64,000 nucleotides of DNA from Aquimarina algiphila (GTDB lineage: Bacteria; Bacteroidota; Bacteroidia; Flavobacteriales; Flavobacteriaceae), in the NCBI RefSeq assembly GCF_007489275.1, contig NZ_VLNR01000024.1:22548-86547 (forward strand), written 5' to 3'. A model generated the notes under the pieces. That model searched no databases. It was given only the letters and a program-made list of their open reading frames with translations, and was not told where the DNA came from. Below, in pieces: positions 24,495 to 33,533 of the stretch; position 1 is the stretch's first letter, and the number at the start of each line of letters is the position of its first letter. A program made the translations under genes and the position numbers.

Positions 24495-25718
24495 TTAAAA
24501 TAACGTATATCCTAAAATAACAGAGAATGATTTGTAATTATAGCTTTGCGCATTGAATCGCCCGTATATTTCACGACCAGTTGCAAATCTTGTTTCTATA
24601 CTATATTTATTATTATATTTAAAACCAACACCTCCAATTACATTAGTTCTAGACTCCAGATCAAAGGATGTTGGATCAGCAGCATTAATCTGTATCGAAT
24701 ATGTTGAATCAAATTCAAAATCTAATACATAAGCTACATTCACAAACAACTTAGACTTATCATTCAAAAAGAAATAATGTCGTGCACCTATGGGTAGTTC
24801 AATAGACTTGTATTCTACCTTATAATTCCGAATTGTTGGCGTTCCTGTAAAGGAAGGATTTGTTTCTGTTTCTATATTAGAATCATACGATTGGTATGTA
24901 GGCTCTATAAATATTGCCCATTTACCTTTATTAAACGGTAAGACAAACTCAGCCTCGACACCGAGTTTAAAAGTCGTTTTATTTTCAAAATCACCTACAT
25001 TACTAGAAGTCCTATTTCTATATGGTAAAGATGCGAAACCAATCCCTGGTTTGATACTTAGGTTAAATAAGTCTCGATCCTCTCTTTTTTGAATGTTTAC
25101 AAAACTTGGATCTATGCAGGTATTATATTTTGTGAAATATTTTATTAGGCTTTTTCTTTTGTATTCAGTTTTTGCAGCTTCACTTTCTTCTATATTATCA
25201 CATCGTACATCTGTCCAAAGTTGTTGTTTATATCGATTATTCTTATCAATTTGAATACTGGACACCCTATATACTTTATAAATTAATTGCTGGATATTAT
25301 CATCTCCTACATTATAAAAATATCTTCTTAGATTCCCATCTTCATATAAGTACAAATTAGCCTCTCCTTTAACCAAATGTTTTAAAAAAAGTGTTTCTTC
25401 TTTAAATTCAGGGTTTTTATTGTCACTTAACTTCTTCAAATCTTTACTTGACCTATCTATATCTATAGTTACTCTTATATATCTTAAATCTGAGACAGCA
25501 AATTCTTTAATATTTTTTATATACCCTGTTTTGGCTTTGGCATCTTCTGTTATTTTATATTGAATTTGGGTAGGATTATCATGCCAATCGATATTTTTAA
25601 TTAGACATTCTGTCTTTGATCCATTATTATCTATAAAATATCCTTTTTCAAATTTAATTTGAGCATATCCTGTAACACTAAGGATCATTAATAAAAGTAA
25701 AAGTGGTAGTTTTTTCAT
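24495..25718 (-). CDS. Outer-membrane beta-barrel protein
   Basis: 407 residues from the ATG at 25718, chosen because MKKLPLLLLLMILSVTGYAQ is a clear signal peptide; the frame runs upstream to 25814. The middle is a soluble region (about 20-210). The last 180 residues have alternating beta strands ending in an aromatic/Phe residue (VILGYTLF), with KPGIGFASLPY and RHYFFLNDKSKLFVNVAY, typical of the small outer-membrane barrels of Bacteroidota. The function is not known. Confidence 0.75.
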   Translation of the reverse strand: MKKLPLLLLLMILSVTGYAQIKFEKGYFIDNNGSKTECLIKNIDWHDNPTQIQYKITEDAKAKTGYIKNIKEFAVSDLRYIRVTIDIDRSSKDLKKLSDNKNPEFKEETLFLKHLVKGEANLYLYEDGNLRRYFYNVGDDNIQQLIYKVYRVSSIQIDKNNRYKQQLWTDVRCDNIEESEAAKTEYKRKSLIKYFTKYNTCIDPSFVNIQKREDRDLFNLSIKPGIGFASLPYRNRTSSNVGDFENKTTFKLGVEAEFVLPFNKGKWAIFIEPTYQSYDSNIETETNPSFTGTPTIRNYKVEYKSIELPIGARHYFFLNDKSKLFVNVAYVLDFEFDSTYSIQINAADPTSFDLESRTNVIGGVGFKYNNKYSIETRFATGREIYGRFNAQSYNYKSFSVILGYTLF

Positions 25719-26058
25719 TTCAATGTTTAGTTTCTGTTTCTTCTCCAAAATTATTATACAAAACTGGGTCCTATTTGACCTAGCAATTGCAACAATACAA
25801 ACTAGTAGTTTCATTTTTTGATACTGGAAGAAAAAATAATCCTAAATAATTATAATCAACCAACAAAAAGACTCTAAGTTCATTATTATGAGAACCTTAT
25901 GGTTGTATTAAAATTTTTATTTTTTTTGGGGTGTTTCCCCTGTGTCTGAAATAAATAAAATACTTACATTTATTCCTCTAGATAAATTAACCAACATATT
26001 ATACTTTCAAAGAAAGTATTTTGAATGGATACCGTAGCAGAAACACAAAAAAACATAA
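25719..26058. other. Divergent spacer
   Basis: No gene is supported here. It separates the minus-strand outer-membrane protein from the plus-strand coiled-coil gene and should hold both promoters; I could not place either with confidence. Confidence 0.4.
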
Positions 26059-26430
26059 ATGAAAATTAATACTATTCTTCAGATCGTTGCTCTCGTATTT
26101 TTGGTCATTATTGGATATATATCTTTTAATTCTGGATCCAATTGGAAAATTATAAAATCAGAATTGGATAGAGCTCGAGAAGAATTAAAAATCTCAAAAG
26201 ATACTTTAGCTGCTACCAAAATCAATTTACAAAAATCTCTAAAAGAAATAAACAAATTGAAACTTCAAAAAGATCTTGTAACCCATAAACGAGATTCTTT
26301 ATTACTAGATTTTGGAGAGAAAAATGCAATAGATTGGGACCATAAAATGAAACTCCAAGATTCATTAAAGAAAATTCAGGACAAAATAACTGTAGAAACA
26401 AAATTGTTAGACAGCTTATTTGGCTTATAA
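26059..26430 (+). CDS. Membrane-anchored coiled-coil protein
   Basis: 123 residues: one N-terminal membrane helix (ILQIVALVFLVIIGYISF) followed by a heptad-rich coiled coil (about 30-85) and a second helical stretch to the end. No family recognised. It is followed 43 bp later by another helical exported protein, so the two may act together. Confidence 0.65.
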   Translation: MKINTILQIVALVFLVIIGYISFNSGSNWKIIKSELDRAREELKISKDTLAATKINLQKSLKEINKLKLQKDLVTHKRDSLLLDFGEKNAIDWDHKMKLQDSLKKIQDKITVETKLLDSLFGL

Positions 26431-26473
26431 ACTCTATATAGAATAAAGTCTATCACTCATAATTCTTAGCATC

Positions 26474-27037
26474 ATGAAAAAATTCTATTTACTTACCTTT
26501 TTGATATTCTCCATTTCGATCTCTTATAGTCAAGATCTGCTTGTAGTAGAGTTAGATTCTATAAAGGCCTATGAAATCCCTGCATCTTATGCTAACCGCA
26601 AAGGGGTACCGTATTTGGCAAAAAAAGATGTCCCTTATATTTTTAGAACATCAGACATTTATTTAATGAATTCTATTTCTTATGAGACAATGAAAAGAAT
26701 TTATCAAGGGATGAAAGACAAGGATACCGTTACAGAGGCTATACTCAAAAACTATACAGCAACACTAAGACGTAATGTAGAATTAGAAAATCAATTAAAA
26801 TCCAATTTTGCAAAAAGCGACAGTTTAGATCAGATTGTTTATCAAAAAACTCAAGCTACCTTAATTAATACCCAAAGGGCGTTAGATTATACCGTAAACA
26901 GCTTAGAAAAGGCAACTAATAGTCTTGAAATCGTAGAAAAAAGTACTAAAAGACAACGAAGAAAAAGTGCTTTTGAAAAAGTGCTCTATGCTATTGGAGG
27001 TGTAGGAATAGGAGTCTTAGTTGGTGTATCTCTTTAA
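26474..27037 (+). CDS. Exported helical protein with C-terminal membrane segment
   Basis: 187 residues with a signal peptide (FYLLTFLIFSISISYSQ), a helical body with coiled-coil character (about 85-155), a basic patch (RQRRK) and a short glycine-rich hydrophobic end (VLYAIGGVGIGVLVGVSL). The overall form recalls phage spanin-like or envelope-bridging proteins, but no family is recognised. Confidence 0.6.
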   Translation: MKKFYLLTFLIFSISISYSQDLLVVELDSIKAYEIPASYANRKGVPYLAKKDVPYIFRTSDIYLMNSISYETMKRIYQGMKDKDTVTEAILKNYTATLRRNVELENQLKSNFAKSDSLDQIVYQKTQATLINTQRALDYTVNSLEKATNSLEIVEKSTKRQRRKSAFEKVLYAIGGVGIGVLVGVSL

Positions 27038-27065
27038 TGAAATTGATATCGATTCTATCTATATC

Positions 27066-27602
27066 CTAGATTCCGGTTTTGAAATTATCAATACTTACCT
27101 TGTTCCTTTCTTTATGATATTCTTTTAACCGATCTTCTCCTTGCTTCTCTGCCCAAGATTTAAGTTGCGTTCTTTCCTCTTTGAAATCCATAAAAGGAAC
27201 GGCATACCCACATGATGTTTGTACTGTATCCACATTCATTTCAATAATTTGTCGAGAACCTAAAATTTTAGGAAATAAATCAATGTATTCATGATAAGAT
27301 TCATCTCTTTGATGATGTATCTTAGCTTGTCCATAAAGTCTAAGAATAAGTGGTTTTCCTTCAAAAGAACAAAACAAAATTGTCATTCTGTTATTCTTTA
27401 ATACATGTGCGGCTGTCTCATTTCCACTACCAGTAAGATTAAGCCACACTACTTTATTTGGTCCTAAAACACGAAATGTATCCATACCTTTAGGAGAAAT
27501 ATTTACTCGCCCTTCTGTCGCAGCAGTCCCAACAAAAAAAATCTTCTGATTCTTTATAAAAGTTTCAAATTCTGGGTTGATCTCATCAAATATCTTAGCC
27601 AT
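27066..27602 (-). CDS. Pyridoxamine 5'-phosphate oxidase-like flavoprotein
   Basis: 178 residues with the split-barrel FMN-binding pattern: FVGTAATEGRVNISPKG near 24, VWLNLTGSGNETAAHV near 53 and RMTILFCSFEGKPLILRLYGQA near 73. The family binds FMN or F420 and reduces varied small molecules; true PdxH is longer. A single gene with no informative neighbour. Confidence 0.8.
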   Translation of the reverse strand: MAKIFDEINPEFETFIKNQKIFFVGTAATEGRVNISPKGMDTFRVLGPNKVVWLNLTGSGNETAAHVLKNNRMTILFCSFEGKPLILRLYGQAKIHHQRDESYHEYIDLFPKILGSRQIIEMNVDTVQTSCGYAVPFMDFKEERTQLKSWAEKQGEDRLKEYHKERNKVSIDNFKTGI

Positions 27603-27667
27603 TTTATCTTTTACGTATTACAACTCTTACTTCTATAAACATTAAACATTGATTATGTTATCAATAT

Positions 27668-28876
27668 TTATAGCATCTCTTTAGTTATTGTAAAAGTAAA
27701 TAAACTTCCTTCTCCTTCCTTAGAAGAAACAGTAATTTTCCCTCCCAGATTACTAATAATTTTTTTGACCGTTGCTAATCCGATACCCGTTCCTACATTT
27801 CCATCTCTATCAGCTACTCCCACTACAGAAAAAAGCTCAAAAATTTTATCTAAATGTTCTTGTGGAATACCATCAGCATTGTCTTTTACAGAAAACTCAT
27901 AAAAATCCTTTGTATCTCTTAAATCAACCTCTACAATTATATTAGACTTTGTATTATACTTAATTGCATTAGTAACAAGATTGATCAATATCTGCATAAG
28001 TGCAGCCCTATTAACTGTGAGTTCTTCTACGTCACTTTGAAAATTAAAAATAACATTTCGTTCTGTATCAGTGATTCTTTTTAATTCATGCATTAAGACA
28101 TCAAAAGCAACAGTTTCTTTTTTATGAATAATGAGATCATCACTCTTATAAAACTTAAGAATACCATCGATATAATTTCTAAGAGAATACGAGGATGATT
28201 TTAGGTACTCCAAGTACTGTAAAGATTCTTTATTTAATGTATCTTTATTATCATAGGCCAAAAGTTCGGTTAAAGAAATAATATTAGCTAACGGAGATTT
28301 AAGATCATGAGAAACAACACTTGCAAATTTCTTTAAATCTTCATTTCTACTTTTTAATTTATCTTGAATTTTTTGGAGTTTAAAATTCTGATACCTCTGT
28401 TCAAACAAATTGATAACCTGTTTGGCCATAGATATTAATGCCTTTTGTTGTTCTTGAGTAAGTTTTCTGGGTTTATTATCGTACACACATAACATTCCTA
28501 ATTTAAAACCATTTGAATCTACCAAAGGAGCCCCTGCATAAAAAATGGCTTGATGTTCTGTAACCAAAGGGTTATTAAAAAAACGTTTGTCTTTTCTAGA
28601 ATCCTCGATAATGGTAATCGTATCATTAGAATTAATTGCGTGACCACAAAATGAAATTTCTCTAGGGGATTCACTAAATGGGACTCCGTGATGTGATTTT
28701 AAAAAATTTCTGTCTTTATCTAATAACGTAATTAACGATATCGGAGCATCACAAATATAGGATACCAGCGAGGTTATATTATCATAATCTTCTTCTGGCA
28801 GTGTATCTAATAATTGATACTTTTCTACGGCTGCCAGACGTTCTTTTTCATTTTTCGGAATGCTTGGGGAAATCAT
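27668..28876 (-). CDS. GAF-domain sensor histidine kinase
   Basis: 402 residues: a GAF domain (about 20-160; SLITLLDKDRNFLKSHHGV, ISFCGHAI, FYAGAPLVDSNGFKLG), a HisKA helix with the phosphorylated His in VVSHDLKSPL (about 190), and an ATPase domain with N-box (LVTNAIKYN), DNADGIP and GTGIGLATVKKI. No membrane segment, so it is cytoplasmic. No response regulator gene is adjacent; it is an orphan kinase. Confidence 0.9.
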   Translation of the reverse strand: MISPSIPKNEKERLAAVEKYQLLDTLPEEDYDNITSLVSYICDAPISLITLLDKDRNFLKSHHGVPFSESPREISFCGHAINSNDTITIIEDSRKDKRFFNNPLVTEHQAIFYAGAPLVDSNGFKLGMLCVYDNKPRKLTQEQQKALISMAKQVINLFEQRYQNFKLQKIQDKLKSRNEDLKKFASVVSHDLKSPLANIISLTELLAYDNKDTLNKESLQYLEYLKSSSYSLRNYIDGILKFYKSDDLIIHKKETVAFDVLMHELKRITDTERNVIFNFQSDVEELTVNRAALMQILINLVTNAIKYNTKSNIIVEVDLRDTKDFYEFSVKDNADGIPQEHLDKIFELFSVVGVADRDGNVGTGIGLATVKKIISNLGGKITVSSKEGEGSLFTFTITKEML

Positions 28877-29068
28877 AATACCGATACTTTAAAGTTAAAT
28901 ATACTACAAAGAACAGCTATCTAAATTAATCATTTAGTAATACATTAAAAAAATGTTCTTTGGTAATATCAACTTAGTATACTTTTTTAGAGAAACATTA
29001 CAGCAAAGTATATCGCTAAGGTCTTGTTTTTTGGTTTTAGCATATTAATCTTTTGTTAAAAAAACCTA

Positions 29069-29106
29069 TAAAATCACTACCATTATTATTAACGGTAGTG
29101 ATTTTA
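29069..29106 (-). terminator. Terminator of the TetR-controlled operon
   Basis: A 13-bp perfect stem (29069-29081 with 29094-29106), a 12-base loop, and a T-rich stretch beyond it on the minus strand. It lies just past the stop of the 29129 gene. Confidence 0.75.
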
Positions 29107-29128
29107 ATCCCAAAAGTTCTTTATAAAA

Positions 29129-29908
29129 TTATAATATCGCTTCTCCAATAAAGAAAATTAGATTACTTAGTGAAGCATCTCGTTTAGGAAATAATGCCTG
29201 CATTCTTTGATCTGTTCCCATCTGTTTCATCCCTTCTGGTGAGTCAAAATAAAACCTATGTATTTCATCAGGTTTTTCGACTCTTCCTTTTGACTCAAAT
29301 GGAGCAATAAAGCGTTCAAAATGAGTCCCAAATTCAGGAATTATTTTACATGCTTCATCGTGATATTCTCCAAATTGCTTTCTATACTTCTCTCCTTCTT
29401 TAAAATACACTAAAGCAATACCGTATGTTTTGGTTTTGTCTCCTGTTTCTTTTTTAAATTTAAAATCAGTATTCTTACTAGTAAAGATCGAAATATCTTT
29501 AATAGATGGCATTGCAAATTCCTTTCTTACCTTCATGAACTCCTCGTCCTGATTAAACTTATTAAAGACTTCAATACTTGGATAAGATGCAAAATGTATT
29601 TCGTCTGGTAATTCAACATCTCCTTTTACCAACATTTTAGGCTTAATAATTCGTTCTATCTTACCCCCATATTGTTCTAGTATGGCCGCTCCCCTTCTCT
29701 TATACTCTTCAAATTTTTCTTCTTGACCATCTTTAAGATATACCAAAGCAACATTTATGATTTCTTCTTTTTTGGATATTGCCATTTCTTCTACTTTATT
29801 TTTTTTATTCGTTTTATGCAATGCTATGGTAGATGTTTCTGATTTCTTATTACAAGACATTATCAATACCACTATTGCCAGACTTAAATTCAGTTTTAAT
29901 ACATTCAT
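29129..29908 (-). CDS. Lipoprotein with two dimeric alpha/beta-barrel (DUF1330-like) repeats
   Basis: 259 residues with a lipoprotein signal ending in IMSC. Two similar halves follow: INVALVYLKDGQEEKFEEYKRR ... PDEIHFASYPSIEVF (about 50-125) and YGIALVYFKEGEKYRKQFGEYH ... PDEIHRFYFDSPEGM (about 160-235). This is the ferredoxin-like barrel seen in DUF1330/NIPSNAP-type proteins, fused in tandem as a pseudo-dimer. It is the last gene of the TetR-linked operon, 1 bp after the SRPBCC gene. Ligand unknown. Confidence 0.72.
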   Translation of the reverse strand: MNVLKLNLSLAIVVLIMSCNKKSETSTIALHKTNKKNKVEEMAISKKEEIINVALVYLKDGQEEKFEEYKRRGAAILEQYGGKIERIIKPKMLVKGDVELPDEIHFASYPSIEVFNKFNQDEEFMKVRKEFAMPSIKDISIFTSKNTDFKFKKETGDKTKTYGIALVYFKEGEKYRKQFGEYHDEACKIIPEFGTHFERFIAPFESKGRVEKPDEIHRFYFDSPEGMKQMGTDQRMQALFPKRDASLSNLIFFIGEAIL

Positions 29909-29909
29909 G

Positions 29910-30341
29910 TTATTGATTTTTTGAATTAATAAAAGTTTCCATGTCTTTTAAACCCATTGTCCAAAGATTTCTAAATGCTTCCTGAGCAACTGGTGCGTTC
30001 TCCTTGTCAGCATCGAATGTTGCCGACCATTCTACTTCAGTCTTTTGATCAGAAATTGATTTTACTTTCATCGTTCCTACTATATTTTCTACGGGTAACA
30101 TTTCCTGAGAAGGAATTCCATAAACAAAAGTTTTTGTCTCTGCATTAACCTCGATAATATCTTCATCGAGTTTGGACCCATCATGAGTTTCGCAAAAGCG
30201 TTTTCCATCTGCTATGCGACAGGTTTTAATAAGCGATGCAAACCATTGATCTACACCTTCAACTTTACTAATAACTTCCCATGCTTGTTGCGGAGTAACA
30301 TTCATAGCATGGGTGATTTTTTGAGAAAACTTTTCCATCAT
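29910..30341 (-). CDS. SRPBCC-fold protein
   Basis: 143 residues with the polyketide cyclase/START-like pattern: HAMNVTPQQAWEVISKVEGVDQWFASLI at the start, a beta-rich middle and a C-terminal helix (FRNLWTMGLKDMETFI). Such proteins bind hydrophobic small molecules in a deep pocket. It lies between the AraC regulator and the tandem-barrel lipoprotein in one operon. Confidence 0.8.
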   Translation of the reverse strand: MMEKFSQKITHAMNVTPQQAWEVISKVEGVDQWFASLIKTCRIADGKRFCETHDGSKLDEDIIEVNAETKTFVYGIPSQEMLPVENIVGTMKVKSISDQKTEVEWSATFDADKENAPVAQEAFRNLWTMGLKDMETFINSKNQ

Positions 30342-30401
30342 ATATATTTTAATAGTTAATATTGATGCAAAGTTGTTCTTAATTACAAGACATGTTTTTT
30401 G

Positions 30402-31268
30402 CTATTCGTTCAACATTTTGTGTTTTTGGTTCAATTTGTAAATTGAAGGGGAAATACTAAATTTTTGTTTGAAAGATTTTGAGAAATGTGCTATATCATT
30501 AAAGCCACAATCATATGCAATATTAGAAATACTTAATTCTGAAATTAACAGAAGATCAGCAGCTCTATTCAAACGCTTATTTCTAATGTAATTATTGGGG
30601 CTATCATTATAGATTTTTTTAAACTTTCTTTTAAAAGATGACAGGCTTGTGTTGGTTAACATGGCTAAATCTGAAATATTTACTCCAGAAGAAAAAATAT
30701 GTGCTTCAATGATTTCATTAAAACTAAATGAGTTTTCGATAAAAAGATTAGATAGTATTTCTCTTATTTTTTGAGAGTTATCTGTTTGTAGTAAAAGAAG
30801 TATGATTTCTTTAAGTTTTAATACCAGGATATCTTCATTTACCATACTTGGGTTTTCAAAGTAAAAAAGAATACTATCGATATATTTCTTAATTAATACC
30901 AATGCTTCCAGTCTTACCATATTTGATCTTTCTGTGACGGTATACTTTTTCAAGAAAGAAGGTAAGGTAGTACCATAGGCTTTTTTTAGAATATCTGGAT
31001 AAAAATGAACTGCAATAGCCTCATAAGTACCCTCTTTTTTATCAGGTAACATTTTGGAAACAAAGTTACCGCACTTCATAAGTACAGATTCTCCTACCTT
31101 GATACGCAACTTTTTGGTTTCTGAAACAGCATCATATTCTCCTTCTATTACGTATAAAAAACAGGCCTCATTGGGCATAGGATTAGGCTTATTAAAAGGC
31201 GGTTTAATCACCGCCTTTTCGAATAGTCTTTTATTATATAAATCCAATGTCTTATGAGAAAGGATCAT
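30402..31268 (-). CDS. AraC family transcriptional regulator
   Basis: 288 residues: an N-terminal cupin-like sensing domain (about 20-110) and a C-terminal double helix-turn-helix (about 190-285; ISDLAMLTNTSLSSFKRKFKKIY, SISNIAYDCGFNDIAHFSKSFKQKF). It lies 9 bp after the SDR gene, so it belongs to the TetR-controlled operon and may act as a second regulator of it. Confidence 0.9.
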   Translation of the reverse strand: MILSHKTLDLYNKRLFEKAVIKPPFNKPNPMPNEACFLYVIEGEYDAVSETKKLRIKVGESVLMKCGNFVSKMLPDKKEGTYEAIAVHFYPDILKKAYGTTLPSFLKKYTVTERSNMVRLEALVLIKKYIDSILFYFENPSMVNEDILVLKLKEIILLLLQTDNSQKIREILSNLFIENSFSFNEIIEAHIFSSGVNISDLAMLTNTSLSSFKRKFKKIYNDSPNNYIRNKRLNRAADLLLISELSISNIAYDCGFNDIAHFSKSFKQKFSISPSIYKLNQKHKMLNE

Positions 31269-31277
31269 ATCACTTAC

Positions 31278-32162
31278 TTAGTTTTGAGCAATTTTTAAAA
31301 GATGCTCCATTTGTAATGTATCTTTAATCAGCGAATTCTGAATAGGAGCAACTTTATCATTGTAGTCTACAAGACCATAATCGATTCCTGATACTATTCT
31401 CTCTACCCTTTTTCCATGTGCCGCTTCAACTAATCCAGTAATATCATCTGCTACTAATTGAGGATCTGGAGCGTCTTCTGTCTCAAAGAAACCTTCAAAA
31501 TTTTTCAACATTGCATGTGGAGTTTCTTTATGATCTCCGTACTCATTAAATACGCCTTGATCTTCTTCTGCTGGACCTGTAAATAAAAGATTCGTCCCAA
31601 ATGGACCTGGCTCTACAACGCTTACTTCAACACCAAATGGGGCTAACTCATATCGTAATGCTTGTGAGTATGCTTCTACAGCATGCTTACTTGCACAATA
31701 AATACCAAAATAAGGAAAAGCCAATCTACCAGCTAGTGAGGTTACATTTATAATAAGGCCTTCTTTTTGTTTACGCATATATGGCGCTACTGCCTTTGTT
31801 GTACGTAAAATCCCAAAGAAATTTGTCTCAAATTGATCTTTGGCTTGTTCTACACTATACGCTTCTGTAATACCTACAAACATATACCCTGCATTATTAA
31901 TCAAATGATCAATTCTGCCGTCTTCATCTACTATTATCTGTATTGCTTCTGATACCGAATCGTCAAGGTTTACATCCATTTCTACAACAGAAATCTTCAG
32001 ATTTTCTTGCTGAGCAATTTTTAGTAATTCTTCTTTTTTCAAAGAATTTTTACTTTCTACATTTCTCATTGTAGCCCAAACTTTATACCCTTTTCTGGCT
32101 AAAGTTAATGCGGATAAATACCCAAATCCACTACTACTTCCTGTAATTACTACGTTTTTCAT
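31278..32162 (-). CDS. Short-chain dehydrogenase/reductase
   Basis: 294 residues from the ATG at 32162 (MKNVVITGSSSGFGY; the frame extends eight residues upstream without support). It has the NAD(P) motif TGSSSGFGY, the structural NNAG (LINNAGYMFVG) and the catalytic YxxxK in YCASKHA with the Ser of VTSLAGR. NADP preference cannot be told. Its promoter carries a TetR-type operator 27 bp upstream, identical over its first 12 bases with that of the regulator gene. Confidence 0.88.
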   Translation of the reverse strand: MKNVVITGSSSGFGYLSALTLARKGYKVWATMRNVESKNSLKKEELLKIAQQENLKISVVEMDVNLDDSVSEAIQIIVDEDGRIDHLINNAGYMFVGITEAYSVEQAKDQFETNFFGILRTTKAVAPYMRKQKEGLIINVTSLAGRLAFPYFGIYCASKHAVEAYSQALRYELAPFGVEVSVVEPGPFGTNLLFTGPAEEDQGVFNEYGDHKETPHAMLKNFEGFFETEDAPDPQLVADDITGLVEAAHGKRVERIVSGIDYGLVDYNDKVAPIQNSLIKDTLQMEHLLKIAQN

Positions 32163-32188
32163 TTTTCTTTTTTTTAATTTAATCAAAA

Positions 32189-32204
32189 TTAGACCAGTCT
32201 ACTA
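32189..32204. promoter_or_regulatory. TetR-type operator before the SDR gene
   Basis: TTAGACCAGTCTACTA contains the palindrome AGAC-CA-GTCT. The sequence TTAGACCAGTC recurs before the TetR gene at 32806, which supports a shared repressor site. Confidence 0.65.
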
Positions 32205-32222
32205 CTAAATATCTAAAAAAAA

Positions 32223-32798
32223 CTAAAGAATGTATTTTGAGACATATTGAATAAAAACTTCAATAGCATCATTATTTTTTGAAGATTTCATTCTCAAAAT
32301 AGCTCCTTCCCATCCAGAAAGAATAAAGTTCGACATATCCACAGATGATTTATCAGCGCTAATAACACCTGTGTTCTGTCCTTCAATAATACAATCTTCA
32401 AAACAAAACTGCCATTTATCCAATTCTGAAGAAATTACTGTACTAAATGATTCTGAAACATCAGATAACTCCAAACTACAATTCCCTAATAAACATCCTT
32501 CTTTGAACCCTTTATCAGAATATACATTCTTCATATCATTAAAGAAAGACAATAATCTTTCTCTTGGATTTTTGCTAGTGTCTTTTAAATAGCTATTTAA
32601 AATCTTTAATGAATGTTCTGAATAATATTTGATGAGTTGTATTCCAAAATCTTCCTTACTTTTAAAATAATAATAAAAAGAACCTTTTGGAATCTTCGCA
32701 GTTTCCAAAACTTCTAGAATACCCAGGTTATTATATCCTTTTTTTAATACCAAATCGGTACCTATTGCTAAAATATTATCTACAGTTTCTTTTTTCAT
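32223..32798 (-). CDS. TetR/AcrR family transcriptional repressor
   Basis: 191 residues with the N-terminal helix-turn-helix (about 10-50; LVLKKGYNNLGILEVLETAKIPKGSFYYYFKSKEDFG) and a helical ligand domain with GCLLGNCSLELSD, typical of the AcuR/YxaF-like branch. It lies 60 bp upstream of the SDR gene on the same strand. Matching operators in front of both genes suggest it represses itself and the operon behind it. Confidence 0.9.
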   Translation of the reverse strand: MKKETVDNILAIGTDLVLKKGYNNLGILEVLETAKIPKGSFYYYFKSKEDFGIQLIKYYSEHSLKILNSYLKDTSKNPRERLLSFFNDMKNVYSDKGFKEGCLLGNCSLELSDVSESFSTVISSELDKWQFCFEDCIIEGQNTGVISADKSSVDMSNFILSGWEGAILRMKSSKNNDAIEVFIQYVSKYIL

Positions 32799-32805
32799 TT
32801 TTATA

Positions 32806-32821
32806 TTAGACCAGTCGTCTA
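32806..32821. promoter_or_regulatory. TetR-type operator before the regulator's own gene
   Basis: TTAGACCAGTCGTCTA, with the palindromic ends TAGAC and GTCTA, lies 7 bp upstream of the TetR start codon, where a bound repressor would block initiation. Confidence 0.65.
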
Positions 32822-32951
32822 CAAAGATAGGAACTATTTTAAAACCAACAATTTTTTGTTCTGTTTTTTTACATTATTCAAAATTATAGGATCAAAAACA
32901 ACTCATTCAATTCCTTGGTTCTATGAATTTTACAAGCTTTAGGTCAATATA

Positions 32952-33433
32952 TCAAAGGCGTTCTATTTTACAGATAAAACAACATGCCTCAGAATTCCTG
33001 GCGTGTAAATAGGAGATATTATGATGATTTTTAAATATTTTTTCGATCAACTCATCAACATCTTCATCACCAACTAATTTTGTAAATACCATTTTTTGCT
33101 CTTGATTATACCCTATCAAAGACAAAGGGAAATTATCCCTATCTTTTTTATACCAGGCGGAAAATTGTAAATATCTTCATAAGCTTTAACAGGTTTTTTA
33201 TGAATAAATACAGGTCCGGGTTGATCAAAGGCATTTTTGATATCAAATGGACTATGTCTAAACACCAATCTTATATCTTTTCCTATTTCAAATGGTTGAA
33301 GAGAAACTCGGCAAGGTCCAGCTCCTGTCGATAGCTGTTCCATAACCTCTAGACCATAGTCATCTTTTTTTTCTGTTTTTATCTGCAAAGCATATTCCTC
33401 AGAAAGGGGAACAATTTTAAAATTTCTCATCAA
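32952..33433 (-). pseudogene. DUF1203 family protein split by a frameshift
   Basis: Two adjacent reading frames make one DUF1203 protein. The first (33433-33116) gives the N-terminal part with GPCRVSLQPFEIGKDI and PGPVFIHKKPVKAYEDIYNFPPGIKK, then runs out of frame. Switching by one base at an A6 run (minus strand, around 33146-33152) gives DRDNFPLSLIGYNQEQKMV and then VDELIEKIFKNHHNISYLHARNSEACC to the stop at 32952, which is the normal C-terminal half of the family. Either the gene is broken, phase-variable at the homopolymer, or the assembly lost one base. Function of the family is unknown. Confidence 0.72.
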
Positions 33434-33533
33434 TAATAGATTTATACATTATACCGTAAATGTAGTATCGGCTTCATATGTATAAAATCCGGATCTTGCT
33501 ATATATTGAAAAGATAATACCATCATATGTTCT

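Noticed and set aside
26474..27037. Phage spanin gene
   Set aside because: The helical form with hydrophobic end is suggestive but no lysis or phage genes are near.
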